A stretch of 64,000 nucleotides of DNA, taken from Akanthomyces muscarius (taxonomy: Eukaryota > Ascomycota > Sordariomycetes > Hypocreales > Cordycipitaceae). The translations under genes were made by a program, and so were the position numbers. The stretch covers positions 186,001 through 250,000 of the forward strand of contig NC_079245.1 in the NCBI RefSeq assembly GCF_028009165.1, read 5' to 3'. Shown piece by piece: positions 54,681-64,000 of this stretch. How positions within the stretch are numbered: position 1 is the first letter of the stretch; each line of letters opens with the position of its first letter. The notes beneath the pieces are model-generated. The model was not told the DNA's origin, did not search any database, and was given only the letters and a program-made list of their open reading frames with translations.

Positions 54681-55518
54681 GATAGCGAGTTCCAGGGTTA
54701 TTTTAGCAAGAGTCGTGAAAAAGACGAGGCCGGCGGCTTGCCAATGTACCCTCTGTTTTATTGTTGGCGCGATACATTACCCCACGCGAGGTAGAAAGAG
54801 ACACACAGCGACCTTGCGATAATCCTGGAAAAGGAAGTAACTTAATGTACAGTCTTACTCCATAATATCCTCGTTCCTAGTGCTCTCATTTGCTGCACTA
54901 ATTCGACCAAAGTGTAAAACAAGGGTAATATTGTACGCAAAGCCGGAGAATGCGGGGTGTCGGTGCCATGACGCGGGGGGTCATAAACTAAAGTGGCTGA
55001 CTGCGTCTTCATATGCCGAGTTGCAGACAGTGGATGCATCCCCTGCGACACTAGTCACTTTAGCGTAAACTCACCTTAATCTATTGAGCAGGTAATAGGG
55101 TATAGGTCGTCCATAACTAGTGGTCGGCCACGATTTTTGTACGATATAATCTTCCCCAGTTGTTTAATGGACGTTGGCCAGCTTTCTACTGACCCGCTGC
55201 AAGCCTAAGCTCACGTCGCTGTCATCGGCCCGTGAGCGTCATGCTTGGCTGGAGCACAGCACTGCCAGCCACTGCGTTCATATCAGCATTATGCTCTTGC
55301 ATGGGCAGCGGAGTTTCAGGTATTCATGCATAGCTACATTTTCCGCGAGAACATGGAGGTATTATTAAATCTTGTACATAGTATACGTGTTGTGTTGTTG
55401 TGCGCGTATATCCTACAGGCGGATTGTCCAATGTCAATGTGGTTGAGCGAGAGTCACTAGTTTGAGGGGTGTAGCCATGACAAGGTAACCATGCAGGAAT
55501 TGCACGCGACCTATGCCA
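54681..55518. other. Intergenic region between regulator and carboxylesterase
   Basis: This holds the Zn2Cys6 promoter and the esterase 3-prime region. There are no recognisable features. Confidence 0.45.
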
Positions 55519-57276
55519 CTACACATGCAAAATTTCCTGATTTTGTTCGATCCAATTCCCTGCTTGGCTCCTGAAGTCATCCTTCTTGATGCCATTCGAC
55601 CAGCCCGTCCGGAACCACATGAGGTCTCTGCTCTCCGTCCACAGTGGCCACTTTGCATACGAGGCAGTGCCCTTATTCGGATCTTGATTGTAGAGAAAGT
55701 TGAAGTAATATGCGCGACAACTTCTCATGGCATTATCGGGCACAAGACCGAGGAAGACTCGAAGAACATCTGTGCCGTGAAATGTGCCGAAAAACGGAGT
55801 TCCGTATCCGTAGGATGAGAGATATGACCACATGGGCATATCTGGCTTGGCTTTGGACATTCCACTCAAGACGGCGCGCCGAGTCAAGGTAAAGGTCAGA
55901 TCACCTATCATCGCGGCGACACGCTTGAATCCAGGATACAGTTCGTTAAGGAGCCCGGTTCGAAACGGACTTCCTTCCAAGATGGGGGGCTCATAAAAGG
56001 CGACGAGCTCCTTGAGCTGCTCCCGCGGGGCATTGCTGAAGAATACTTCGGATAGATAGTCGGTCATATCGCTCGCTGTTGTCACGTTGTACTGGAAGAT
56101 GGAAAAGAGAGTACCTTCATCCTCTTGGTCTCCGATGATAGTAGGCACAGCGTGGAATTTCCCACTCTCAATGAGTCTTTCCAAAGTATCGGGAATAACC
56201 TTGCCGTCAGGCCGTGGGAGGTATGCAGGCGCAACAGAACTGTAAGACAAGACAGATGGCATGGCGTTGACAGCGTTCCGAAATGTCTTATAATCAGCTT
56301 GCCGAAGGCATTGCAATGTATCCTGAGCACCAGAACAGCCGGCACTGTTGACAACGGCATCATATGTAGCTTGTCCCTTGGGGCAGTCAACTGGATCGGC
56401 TGGTACAATGCTACCCGAGTTCATTATTGCCCCGCGAAAGAGCGACTCTCCGTTATAGGTCGCATTGCCTCCATATAAGATCATCTGATCGAAAATGGAG
56501 ATGGCCCCTGCTGACTCGCCCCAAATCGTAACCTTGAAAGGGTCACCCCCAAAGGCCGCGATGTTATCAGCAACCCATTCAAGACCCATTCGTTGGTCAA
56601 GCAGTCCGAGGTTGGCGCTGCCATCTTGAAGGACCTCCTTGCCGGCCAAGAATCCAAAGCCACCGAGGCGGTAGTTCACTGCGACGAAGACAAATGGCTG
56701 TGATAGCGCCACAGCATTGACTAGAAGACTAGTTGCGTCGTATATGTTGGTGCTTCCCGTCTGGAACGCGCCGCCGTAGATCCAGAACAGGACGGGGAGC
56801 TTTGCACCTGCTTTCGTACCCGCAGGTCGCTGAACGTTGACAGTCAAGCAATCCTCCTGGCCAGTGACCGTCTGAAGTAAGGGGAGATCCAAGACGGTGC
56901 CGAGAATCTTGCTCAAAGCATCTTTGCTGTTCGAGGGAATGAGCATCTGGGAGCATGCCGGGGCGATGCCAGTGGCATCGACAACGCGCGGAGCTGATAG
57001 TCTCTTGGGTGGCTTAAGACGAAGGGGACCGACCGGAGGTTCGGCATAGGGGACGGCGTTGAAAGATTCGATGTTGAGCATTGATCGGCGGCCGGTAATT
57101 TTGCCCGCGGGGGCGTTGACAGTAATTTCGATGGAGCGCTCGTCGAGGCGTAAGCCGGCTCGTTCTGGACCAAAGGCGGGAGCCAACTCTGGGGCTGGAG
57201 CTGCTGGGGTGTAGTAAAGCAGTCCAGCCATGGTGGCCTGCGCATGGAGAAATTTCATGACGGAGAAGAGATGCAT
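55519..57276 (-). CDS. Secreted type B carboxylesterase/lipase
   Basis: Intronless, 585 aa. Start MHLFSVMKFLH (57276); Met7 is an alternative that gives a cleaner signal-like N-terminus (residues about 7-30). The alpha/beta-hydrolase of the carboxylesterase B family shows FNAVPYAEPPVGPLRL, EDCLTVNVQRP, LPVLFWIYGGAF (oxyanion hole), NYRLGGFGFL and the nucleophile elbow TIWGESAGAIS. The acidic residue lies in IIGDQEDEGTLFS and the catalytic His in FGTFHGTDVL. Several Cys pairs (PACSQ/EDC, DCPK/GCSG) fit the usual disulfides of secreted Candida rugosa-type lipases. It hydrolyses carboxylic esters; the natural substrate is not predictable. The Zn2Cys6 gene upstream in the same orientation could be its regulator, which is speculative. 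Confidence 0.9.
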   Translation of the reverse strand: MHLFSVMKFLHAQATMAGLLYYTPAAPAPELAPAFGPERAGLRLDERSIEITVNAPAGKITGRRSMLNIESFNAVPYAEPPVGPLRLKPPKRLSAPRVVDATGIAPACSQMLIPSNSKDALSKILGTVLDLPLLQTVTGQEDCLTVNVQRPAGTKAGAKLPVLFWIYGGAFQTGSTNIYDATSLLVNAVALSQPFVFVAVNYRLGGFGFLAGKEVLQDGSANLGLLDQRMGLEWVADNIAAFGGDPFKVTIWGESAGAISIFDQMILYGGNATYNGESLFRGAIMNSGSIVPADPVDCPKGQATYDAVVNSAGCSGAQDTLQCLRQADYKTFRNAVNAMPSVLSYSSVAPAYLPRPDGKVIPDTLERLIESGKFHAVPTIIGDQEDEGTLFSIFQYNVTTASDMTDYLSEVFFSNAPREQLKELVAFYEPPILEGSPFRTGLLNELYPGFKRVAAMIGDLTFTLTRRAVLSGMSKAKPDMPMWSYLSSYGYGTPFFGTFHGTDVLRVFLGLVPDNAMRSCRAYYFNFLYNQDPNKGTASYAKWPLWTESRDLMWFRTGWSNGIKKDDFRSQAGNWIEQNQEILHV

Positions 57277-57666
57277 GGATCAATTTGAAGTGAATTCAAA
57301 GAGTCAAGACTCTTTCTAGTAGATAGAATGACTGAAGCAGCAACACCGGCCAGAGTTTAGCTTGTGAAGGCTAGGCCAAAGAGTAGCGAAAAAGCTGAAG
57401 TATGTATTACAATACTCTGAATGACTTTCGGGAAAAGAGCCACGATGCTCCTATTTATAACCCAATGTTTCTTCGGTAAATAGTTTCCATCACAATGATT
57501 GCCGAAACCACCCCTCTCGCGTCGTGTGCAACTTACATGCACTTCATAGCGCTAACTTGGGCACTCACTCACTTCCCCCAGAACGTACTGGTAGAAACAG
57601 CATGTACCCATGTGGGCCAGACTTAGTCTGCTGCTCGCCGACTCGTCCCATTGCATGGCGCGATAG

Positions 57667-59741
57667 CCCTTTGGCAGTGCGAAGCCTACACCTAAGTCAC
57701 TTACAGGGATCGTAGCTAATCAGAACACACATTAAAAAAGGTACTTAATTTTATTAGGCAGGCACACTATGATAGAAGTACTAGCATTTATCCGAGTTAT
57801 AAAGAGCTATATTACATTCCAGGCACCTGTAGCGACTCTGTGGAACCTTCTGATTGCCGCTTGTTAGTGCTAGCGCAGGCCGAATTTGACGCTTTTAGCT
57901 GCTTTAAGTACGTACTTAACGATAGGTAATGCCTTTATAAGCGAGGCAGGGCGAAGGACTCTTATAACGGACGCGTTTATACTGTGCTATAGGCGTAATT
58001 TTGTCGCTAGAGCGGTACCTCTTTCGTAATGTTCCGTAACGACTATACTGCTCAATTAGTGCGTCAATAAGCTGCTAGCGCCACGCTCTTTGGCTCTAGA
58101 AAGGTGTAAAATTCGTCACTATCTTCTATATTAGGAAGCTGTTAATAAGAATAGTCTTAAGAAGGAAGCTCCACGTAATTACGTGCTAATTACTATAGCA
58201 AATACGGTGGTCTTAACTAGAGGAAGCTCTTAGCTAATCGCTAATATTAACAGCGCCTATTAAGTTATTATAAGCGGCTATAAAAGACAGTATAGTTAGC
58301 GTTTTTACAGCCTTGTCACTAAATATTCGCTATATTAGCCGTGCTTATGGTTATTATATTATCAGGCGGCGCTATACGCGTTATTTAAACTTATCGCTAG
58401 TAAAGACGGTCGTCAATATTAACATAAGCGTATTATCTTTCCAGGCAAGCTAGTTAACTTAGAACAATTAAGTTAGTAATTTCCTAGTAAATTAGATACC
58501 TACTTACTTAGTTATCTAGTGTTAGTATAGACTGAATCGTATTATATGGCTATAGGTTATAGCCCTTTGTATTGTCCTTCTTAGCCTTAATAAAGCCCTC
58601 ATAGAAGCTATAGTTTATTCGCGTAGTGCCTGTGGCACTAATATTCTGCCGGCGGAGAGTAAGGAAGAGGCTCAGAGAAGAAAAGAGGTTATCTAGAAAG
58701 ACATAATATGTTAATTCTAGCAGTGTTTTAACTAGGGAGACGACGATAGCTTATGTCGGGTTGATTCAGATTGACTTTACCGTAAGGCTCTAGCGCTCTC
58801 TTGAAGCCGCTAGCTCCTAACCTTCAAGATAATCGAAGGAGTTCTTCAGGCTATGCTATAACCAGCCTAGGAAATACCCAGCTTCGGCAATAACCCAGAT
58901 CTTAAAGCCGGTAGGAGTCAGCTTATTAGGTATTGTAACCTTCTGTTTTAAGCGCCCTGTAAAGCGTATAATACACTTATTAACAGCTATGTTTGTGCCC
59001 GGCTTATAGAGGCGAAGAGAGGCTTCTTTTAGCTAGTTTGACTACTCGCTGGCGATACAGAACGGGCGAGGAAGAGCTAGGTCTTCCGTGTTATAAATTC
59101 GAAGTTGATAATAGAGGAGGTAGAAGCGATTATACGTGATATACTAGGTAATTAGGTGTATCGGACAGTTCGTTACGCTAGAATAAGCTTTCTAATAGTC
59201 TTTAAGTACACTTTCTGTATGAATTAACATATAAATTATATATGTTAGCCATAGGAAGACTTCTGGGCGCGTAGTTGGGTGCCACTTGTTGATACGCGCG
59301 TTCTCTTTTGGCGGCCCAGCTGGTCCCCGCCGTGCCCTAGAATTCGTGTATTCGACCTATGAATCTATTAGCGAATCACTTATAAATTCCTTAAATAGTG
59401 ATAAAGGCGTTAGGGCTTGATAGGGAACCTGGGGCTCGCGAAAGGGCACGCGAAGTGGCTTAAAAGACGCGCCAGACTTTAGGACCGGCGGCTAGTCTGG
59501 TCGGTAGGTGCTATTAGCTGGTTGCTCTGCTTGAGCCTTATCTAGCCGGATAAAAAGCTCCGTATCGCTAGAATAAAGTAGGAATTAACTCTCACTACTA
59601 GCCATTATATTTTTCAAAAATTATTTAATATGATAACTGCTGTAAAAGGCGTTTTGTTATGGCAGCTGACTACGTACCTTCTAAGTACCTTGTCTAAAGT
59701 GGGTCTCGTGACTTAGGTGTAGGCTTCGCACTGCCAAAGGG
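57667..59741 (-). mobile_element. PiggyBac-like DNA transposon with perfect 34-bp TIRs
   Basis: The first 34 bases (57667-57700, starting CCCTTTGGCAGTGCGAAG) and the reverse complement of the last 34 (59708-59741) are identical. The 2075-bp interior carries a damaged transposase. No TTAA duplication is seen at the borders (CGATAG outside the left end, ATGGAA outside the right), which departs from the piggyBac rule. The element inserted between the carboxylesterase and the MFS gene. Confidence 0.8.
57781..59605 (-). pseudogene. Degraded piggyBac-like transposase
   Basis: ATG at 59605 (MASSES). Readable blocks in order: KWHPTTRPEVFLWLTYIIYM...HTESVLKDY (N-terminal DDE_Tnp_1_7 region), a heavily stopped middle, then near 58050-58300 a block matching the family's W-FLL-x-ILINSFLI segment, AWR-QLIDALI, and CLECNIALYNSDKC as the C-terminal cysteine-rich end. 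Stops in the N-terminal third are TAG or TAA at probable Gln codons (for example after SES, after YRPD, after LIDS, after ITRKT). The total length is not a multiple of three, so at least one indel exists. The family assignment rests on pattern memory of fungal piggyBac relatives; a search is needed to confirm. Confidence 0.7.
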
Positions 59742-61074
59742 ATGGAAGAATCGTCCTTTTAGTCACAGCACCCCGTCAGGCTATGAGGCAAGATCGCCGA
59801 TACCCCGTGGGGAAGTTTCTTTGGCTGTGGATCCCGGGCACTCTAGCCCCGTTGGATGGGCGAGTCGGTGACCTCGGATTCAGCCGCGGCCAGGCCTCGG
59901 GTTTGAAGACGGCCTAGACCATGTGGGAATGGAGACTCTTTTGGGGCTTGTAAAAGAAATTAGCCATATTGCTTCTCACTGTCAGTTCCGACTCGTGCCA
60001 AGTCCGTTGACTAGTTCCATGTTTGGATACCAATGCATTGACTAGCCTCGGCCTTATTTAAGCTGTGAGCCACTCGGATGCAGATACCTTGTGCATCACT
60101 ACGCTGGATCTCAAGCTTTCTGCTCTTTTCAGCAAATATGAGGGGAAACTAATATCTTCATCTCATTAGCCGTGGGCTGCAGCTCCCTAATTCGAGTTCA
60201 CGACGATCCTCGTCACAAGCCTGAGTGGCTATAGCAGCCGCGTATTCAGATGTCCCGAGGCTACAGTCAGTCGAATGGCGTTGGTTCACTACTTGACAAA
60301 TTTCGCTACGAGTATGAGGCCAGTGAATACTAAAACAAGAGGTAATGTGTGCCAACATATTTGGATGTTAGGCTGTACCATAGGCTGAATAGTATAGTTT
60401 CAGTGAAGTTAATGCTTTGCCGCTACCTTTTCTCTACTGGGGCTCTGAAAGTGATTGGATACTCAGTTGATGGCGATGTTTTGGCCATTACATACTGGCG
60501 GGGATCTTCTCGAATTACCATTCCCGGCTTCATGTGTCAGGAAATCTCGGTAAGTCAGGGAAGCTGCCGAGGCTGGTCACGTCGCTCTCCTTTCGGCTCG
60601 GATCTCGGTGAACTACGGTAGACTCGAGACACCCTTGGCTGTGGCAATAAATCTCGCATCTGACTAGAGCTTTTAAGTGCCAGACGACGTAGCCTTGGCT
60701 GGGAACAAAAGCCTCTCCATACAAGGGTGATAAGGTGACCAATCGCTGTGCTCGACCTATCATGAGACTGGTTCGGCTTCGACGCCAGCAGCCTTTTTCA
60801 ACTGCCAATAACCCGGGGTAGTAGCGCTGTAAATTATTGAACCATTCGCAGTACTAACCAAATCGTACTTCAACAACACGCCATGGACTTATGTATATAA
60901 ACACGGCCCAAATCTTCACACTTTCTCCCTCTGTCCCATACTATCATACCTGCCTCGACATTTCTTGTCGCTCTTTCTATTTACCTTTGTTCAATTACAC
61001 CAAATTGTCTTTTTTTCTTGAGGAAATTGTGCGCCAAATTAGCGACGATAGCGACCCCGTACAAAATCCTCATC
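59742..61074. promoter_or_regulatory. Upstream region of the MFS permease
   Basis: No gene is supported. A TATATAA box at 60894-60900 lies 175 bp before the MFS start and is followed by a pyrimidine-rich leader. One GATAAG site occurs at 60729-60734, compatible with nitrogen regulation of a Dal5-type permease, though one site is weak evidence. Confidence 0.45.
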
Positions 61075-62875
61075 ATGGAAAATGGAGGCGCAATTTCTCC
61101 CAAGCAGCATGTAAACGAAATACAGGACACTGGATTCGTGCATATCGACGTCACTGAGGGCGACGCCGATAATGTATGCAGCAAAACCACGAATCATTTT
61201 GAAGTGGACTTGACCCCCGATGAGCAGCGCAGGGTTATTCGTCGTGTTGACCTCCGACTCGTCGTTACTGTTGGCATCATGTACTGCGTTAGTCTCATGG
61301 ACCGTACCAACATGAGTGCCGCCAATATCGCCGGAATGAAAACGGAACTGCATCTTGAGGGGTTTCAGTATGTAAGTGTCATCTTTTTCTATGAGCAGTC
61401 GTCTATCAGAGGAACCTATTATTACATGGCACGAAACTAACAAGTCTTGCTATGGTCAGAACATTGCCAATCTTGTGTTCTTTGTTCCGTACATCATCTT
61501 CCAGGCCCCTTCCATCCTCTTGGTTCGCAGAATTGGGCCACGTCTCCATCTTGCTGGTATCACGGTGCTCTGGGGAGCTACTATGATCGGCATGGGTTTT
61601 GTTCAAAGCTTCAGTGCGCTTGCGGGCCTCAGGGCTATCCTTGGCCTGTTAGAGGCAGGTTTTTTCCCGAGCTGCGTCTACTTGCTGAGTACCTGGTATA
61701 CTAGATGTGAGTTATTGGACTGGCGTCAGACCAGGATCACTCCATCCAGCTTCAAATGAGACGTACTGACTGAAAGAGTTATAGATGAGATTGGTAAACG
61801 ATACTCTCTGTTCTACCTGCTCGGATCGGTTGCGTCGGCTTTCTCTGGCATTCTTGCCTATGGTGTATGTCTTTCTAGTGCCAAGCACCATACTTTCTAC
61901 TCGTCAGCTCTGACTTCGTTCTATAGCTTATGCAACTCAACCGCCAGCGTGGCATTACTGGCTGGCGCTGGATCTTTCTGGTCGAAGGGGCCCTTACGTG
62001 CGCCTTAGCATGTATATCCTACTGGCTCCTCGTTGATTTCCCCGACTCTCAGCAGAGACAGACATGGAAGTTTCTCAAACCTTCGGAGCGCCAGTGGATC
62101 ATCAACCGCATCCAGGAGGACCGCAAAGACGTTCAAGTGCCGCCCTTTCACATACGTGGATTTCTTAGCAGCAGTACCGACTGGAAAATTTGGGTCTACG
62201 CTATGGTATTCTTTAACACGACAACAGTGTCATATGCGCTAGCCTACACACTACCTCTCATTCTTGTCGGCAACATAGGCTTCGACATCGGCACTGCCCA
62301 ATGCTTAGTCGCCCCCCCCTATGCTTTTGCCGGCATTATGATGCTCGCTACTGGGTGGTTTGGGGATAAGTTCCACCTTCGTGGACCTATCATTATCTTC
62401 AATATGTTCCTTTGCCTCATCGGCCTGCCTATGATGGGTTGGCATACCAGCGCAGCTATACGTTACCTTGGCGTTTTTTTCGTCACAGCAGGCGCAAACA
62501 GCAACATACCGGCTACAATGGCCTTTCAGGCCAACAACATACGCGGCCAGTGGAAGCGTGCATTTTGCAGCGTCACTTTAGTTGGCTTTGGTGGCATCGG
62601 TGGTATTGCTGGAAGCCTAATCTTTCGCGATCAGGACAAGGCCACGGGATACAAGCCGGGAATCTACGCCTGCATTGCTTGTTCGCTTCTTACGATTATT
62701 GTCGTTTTGTTGTGCGATTGGGACTTTTACCGACAAAATAAGCTGGCGGATAAAGGCGAGCAGCCTGTTGAAGCTAGTGCCGTAAGTTGGGACCTGTTTC
62801 CGGAACTATGCAATGGCTAACTTTGACGAACATTTCTAGAATGACCCTCTTGATGGATTTCGTTATACATACTAG
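61075..62875 (+). CDS. MFS permease of the allantoate/anion:cation symporter type (Dal5-like)
   Basis: Exons 61075-61371, 61460-61706, 61785-61864, 61927-62781 and 62840-62875 join to 505 codons (504 aa). The introns (58-88 nt) are GT-AG. The last exon codes only NDPLDGFRYTY, a C-terminus typical of this family, and would be missed if the frame were read through to 62820. About 12 membrane spans are expected. Signature segments: RRVDLRLVVTVGIMYCVSLMDRTNMSAANIAG (TM1), VFFVPYIIFQAPSILLVRRIGP, GLLEAGFFPSCVYLLSTWYTRYEIGKRYSLFY, and GITGWRWIFLVEGALT. These match the anion:cation symporter family that imports allantoate, nicotinate, vitamins or small peptides at the plasma membrane. Substrate is undetermined. 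Confidence 0.93.
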
Positions 62876-63346
62876 TTAACTTAGGAAATAATATGATATA
62901 TAGCTTTATTAGTTAGTGTATATAGGGGGTCAAATTAGGTCTATCTATATTTACCGACACGCGCCCCAAGAATCCGGTAGACCAGATCAGATCTACGCTA
63001 TGCAAGGTCAAGCTGGTCCTCTCTACCCTCCCAATTTGTGTACTGATTTTGTCATAATTTACAAGCAATGACTTCTTAATTCAAATTTTAATTTCCATAA
63101 ATCTCAAAATTCTGCCTTATGACTACCGACATTTCTTTTTTTCTCTACTCCCCAGTCTCTCATTAGGCCTGACGCGATCAAGTCACGTGCAGCACATTCA
63201 TGACGTCGATCTGGCACCACATCTTCAGCAGCTGTCTACGATTCATCTCGGTCCCAATCAAGACGCCTCTCAATCGGCGGTCGAATTGGTGCCTCGCAAT
63301 CAAACGTCAGACTCTTCTCCCCCGCTGCCGAACCCAATCGCCGACA
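62876..63346. other. Intergenic, MFS 3-prime region and AIM18-like promoter
   Basis: AT-rich after the MFS stop (62876-63130), then normal composition into the next gene's leader. No further feature was recognised. Confidence 0.5.
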
Positions 63347-64000
63347 ATGCTGCGCCCCGCGACTCTCCGACCCCTCCAGCGGGCGGCTCGCCAACCCGCC
63401 CTCCGCGCCGCCCACCGCGCCCTCTATTCCTCACGCGACTCGCCTAAGCTGTCGCAGGAGTTCGATCTCAACAAGCTCAATTCGAAGCGCCGCGACTACG
63501 AGCGCAACCGCACGGCGTTTCTCACCGCGGGCGCCGTCGCGGGCGTCATCTCCTTCATCTACACGGCGTGGAAGCTGAAAAAGGCCATCAACGAGAAGAA
63601 TGCGAGGGAAGGCAGGTCGGGCGGTGTCAAGTTCGACGCCCCGTCCAATATCCCGACGGAGCAGTTCAAGACCGAGGCCGGCGAGATGCGCAAAGTCGTT
63701 CTCCACGACGAGGAGGGCAACGAGGTCGTGCCCACGGGCAACAGCACGGTGCCGCTGTTCCCGCGCACCATTGACGTCGACCTGCCGCTCGACAAGAAGC
63801 AGCAGAGCCCCATCGCGGCGTCCATCTCCGACTCAACCGGCACGCAGTACACGCTCGTCGGCCTGGGCATGCGCAGCGTGACCTTTATCGGCATCAACGT
63901 GTACCTGGTCGGCCTCTACGTCGCGACGCAGGACATTGCGCGCCTGCAGCACTACCTCGTCAAGAACGTAAACTCGGTCGCCACGACGCTGATCCCCTCG
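63347..64000 (+). CDS. AIM18/Fmp22-like mitochondrial chalcone-isomerase-fold protein, 3-prime end outside window
   Basis: The frame is open from ATG 63347 through the last base, 218 codons so far. The N-terminus MLRPATLRPLQRAARQPALRAAHRALYSS is Arg-rich and lacks acids, a mitochondrial presequence. Around residues 60-80 a hydrophobic stretch (FLTAGAVAGVISFIYTAWKL) looks like an inner-membrane anchor. The part from ~160 (SISDSTGTQYTLVGLGMRSVTFIGINVYLVGLYVA) is the start of the chalcone-isomerase-like domain found in yeast Aim18 and Aim46. Those proteins bind heme and lack isomerase catalysis, according to what is known of the family. No intron is seen within the visible part. The C-terminal half of the domain is missing only because the window ends. 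Confidence 0.85.
   Translation, partial: MLRPATLRPLQRAARQPALRAAHRALYSSRDSPKLSQEFDLNKLNSKRRDYERNRTAFLTAGAVAGVISFIYTAWKLKKAINEKNAREGRSGGVKFDAPSNIPTEQFKTEAGEMRKVVLHDEEGNEVVPTGNSTVPLFPRTIDVDLPLDKKQQSPIAASISDSTGTQYTLVGLGMRSVTFIGINVYLVGLYVATQDIARLQHYLVKNVNSVATTLIPS

Noticed and set aside
5871..59605. All relics mutated on the same genomic strand
   Set aside because: The symporter and the piggyBac transposase both show C-to-T on the minus strand, but the M43 pseudogene has a likely CAA-to-TAA change on the plus strand and the Fot1-like element shows both directions, so a window-wide strand rule fails.
11437..63346. Secondary-metabolite gene cluster
   Set aside because: SDR, ADH, amidohydrolase, MFS and Zn2Cys6 genes are present but scattered over 50 kb among conserved housekeeping genes, with no PKS, NRPS, terpene cyclase or other core enzyme.

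Overview
The window is nuclear DNA of a filamentous ascomycete, most likely a Sordariomycete and plausibly Hypocreales. Genes are split by short 46-88 nt introns with GT(A/G)AGT-like donors and CTAAC/CTGAC branch sites. The proteins are typical of that group: a GRR1 F-box/LRR protein, a Hob3 BAR protein, DCP1, an AIM18-like protein, a MEP ammonium permease, Zn2Cys6 regulators and secreted CAZymes. Repeats carry C-to-T and G-to-A damage characteristic of repeat-induced point mutation (RIP). I could not fix genus or species by eye.

Left end (1-9000) is a transposon graveyard. Bases 1-3720 are extremely AT-rich and hold two RIP-mutated elements with related terminal inverted repeats (TIRs) and TA target duplications: a short 754-bp element (136-889) and a 1862-bp element (1296-3157) in which a Fot1/pogo DDE transposase can still be read. 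Each is followed by a tandem duplicate of its right end. Then come an intact intronless aminoglycoside 3-N-acetyltransferase-like gene of bacterial character, a broken M43 metalloprotease, and a sodium/phosphate symporter whose 567-codon frame is complete except for eight stops, all apparently at Gln codons.

Middle (9000-35000) is gene-sparse. It contains a metal-dependent amidohydrolase, a small conserved protein behind a long pyrimidine-rich leader, a short-chain dehydrogenase beside a zinc alcohol dehydrogenase, a secreted two-domain chitin-binding protein, a broken thioredoxin, a class 3 lipase with a possible myristoylation site, and a Zn2Cys6 regulator resembling the COL-26/BglR group with 5.2 kb of gene-free DNA upstream.

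Right half (35000-64000) is mostly conserved genes: an OCRL-type inositol 5-phosphatase, DCP1, Hob3, peptidyl-tRNA hydrolase, MEP, GRR1, a GH36 alpha-galactosidase, a Zn2Cys6 regulator whose first intron has a GA donor, a type B carboxylesterase, a RIP-damaged piggyBac-like element (57667-59741) with perfect 34-bp TIRs, a Dal5-like MFS permease, and an AIM18-like gene cut by the window edge. Several of these concern nutrient supply (ammonium, galactosides, organic nitrogen, esters) and glucose or nutrient signalling (GRR1, COL-26-like), but they are not arranged as a biosynthetic cluster. I found no rRNA, tRNA, CRISPR array or convincing new multi-gene system. The most unusual features are the state of the repeat relics, the all-Gln nonsense pattern in the symporter, and the GA-AG intron.
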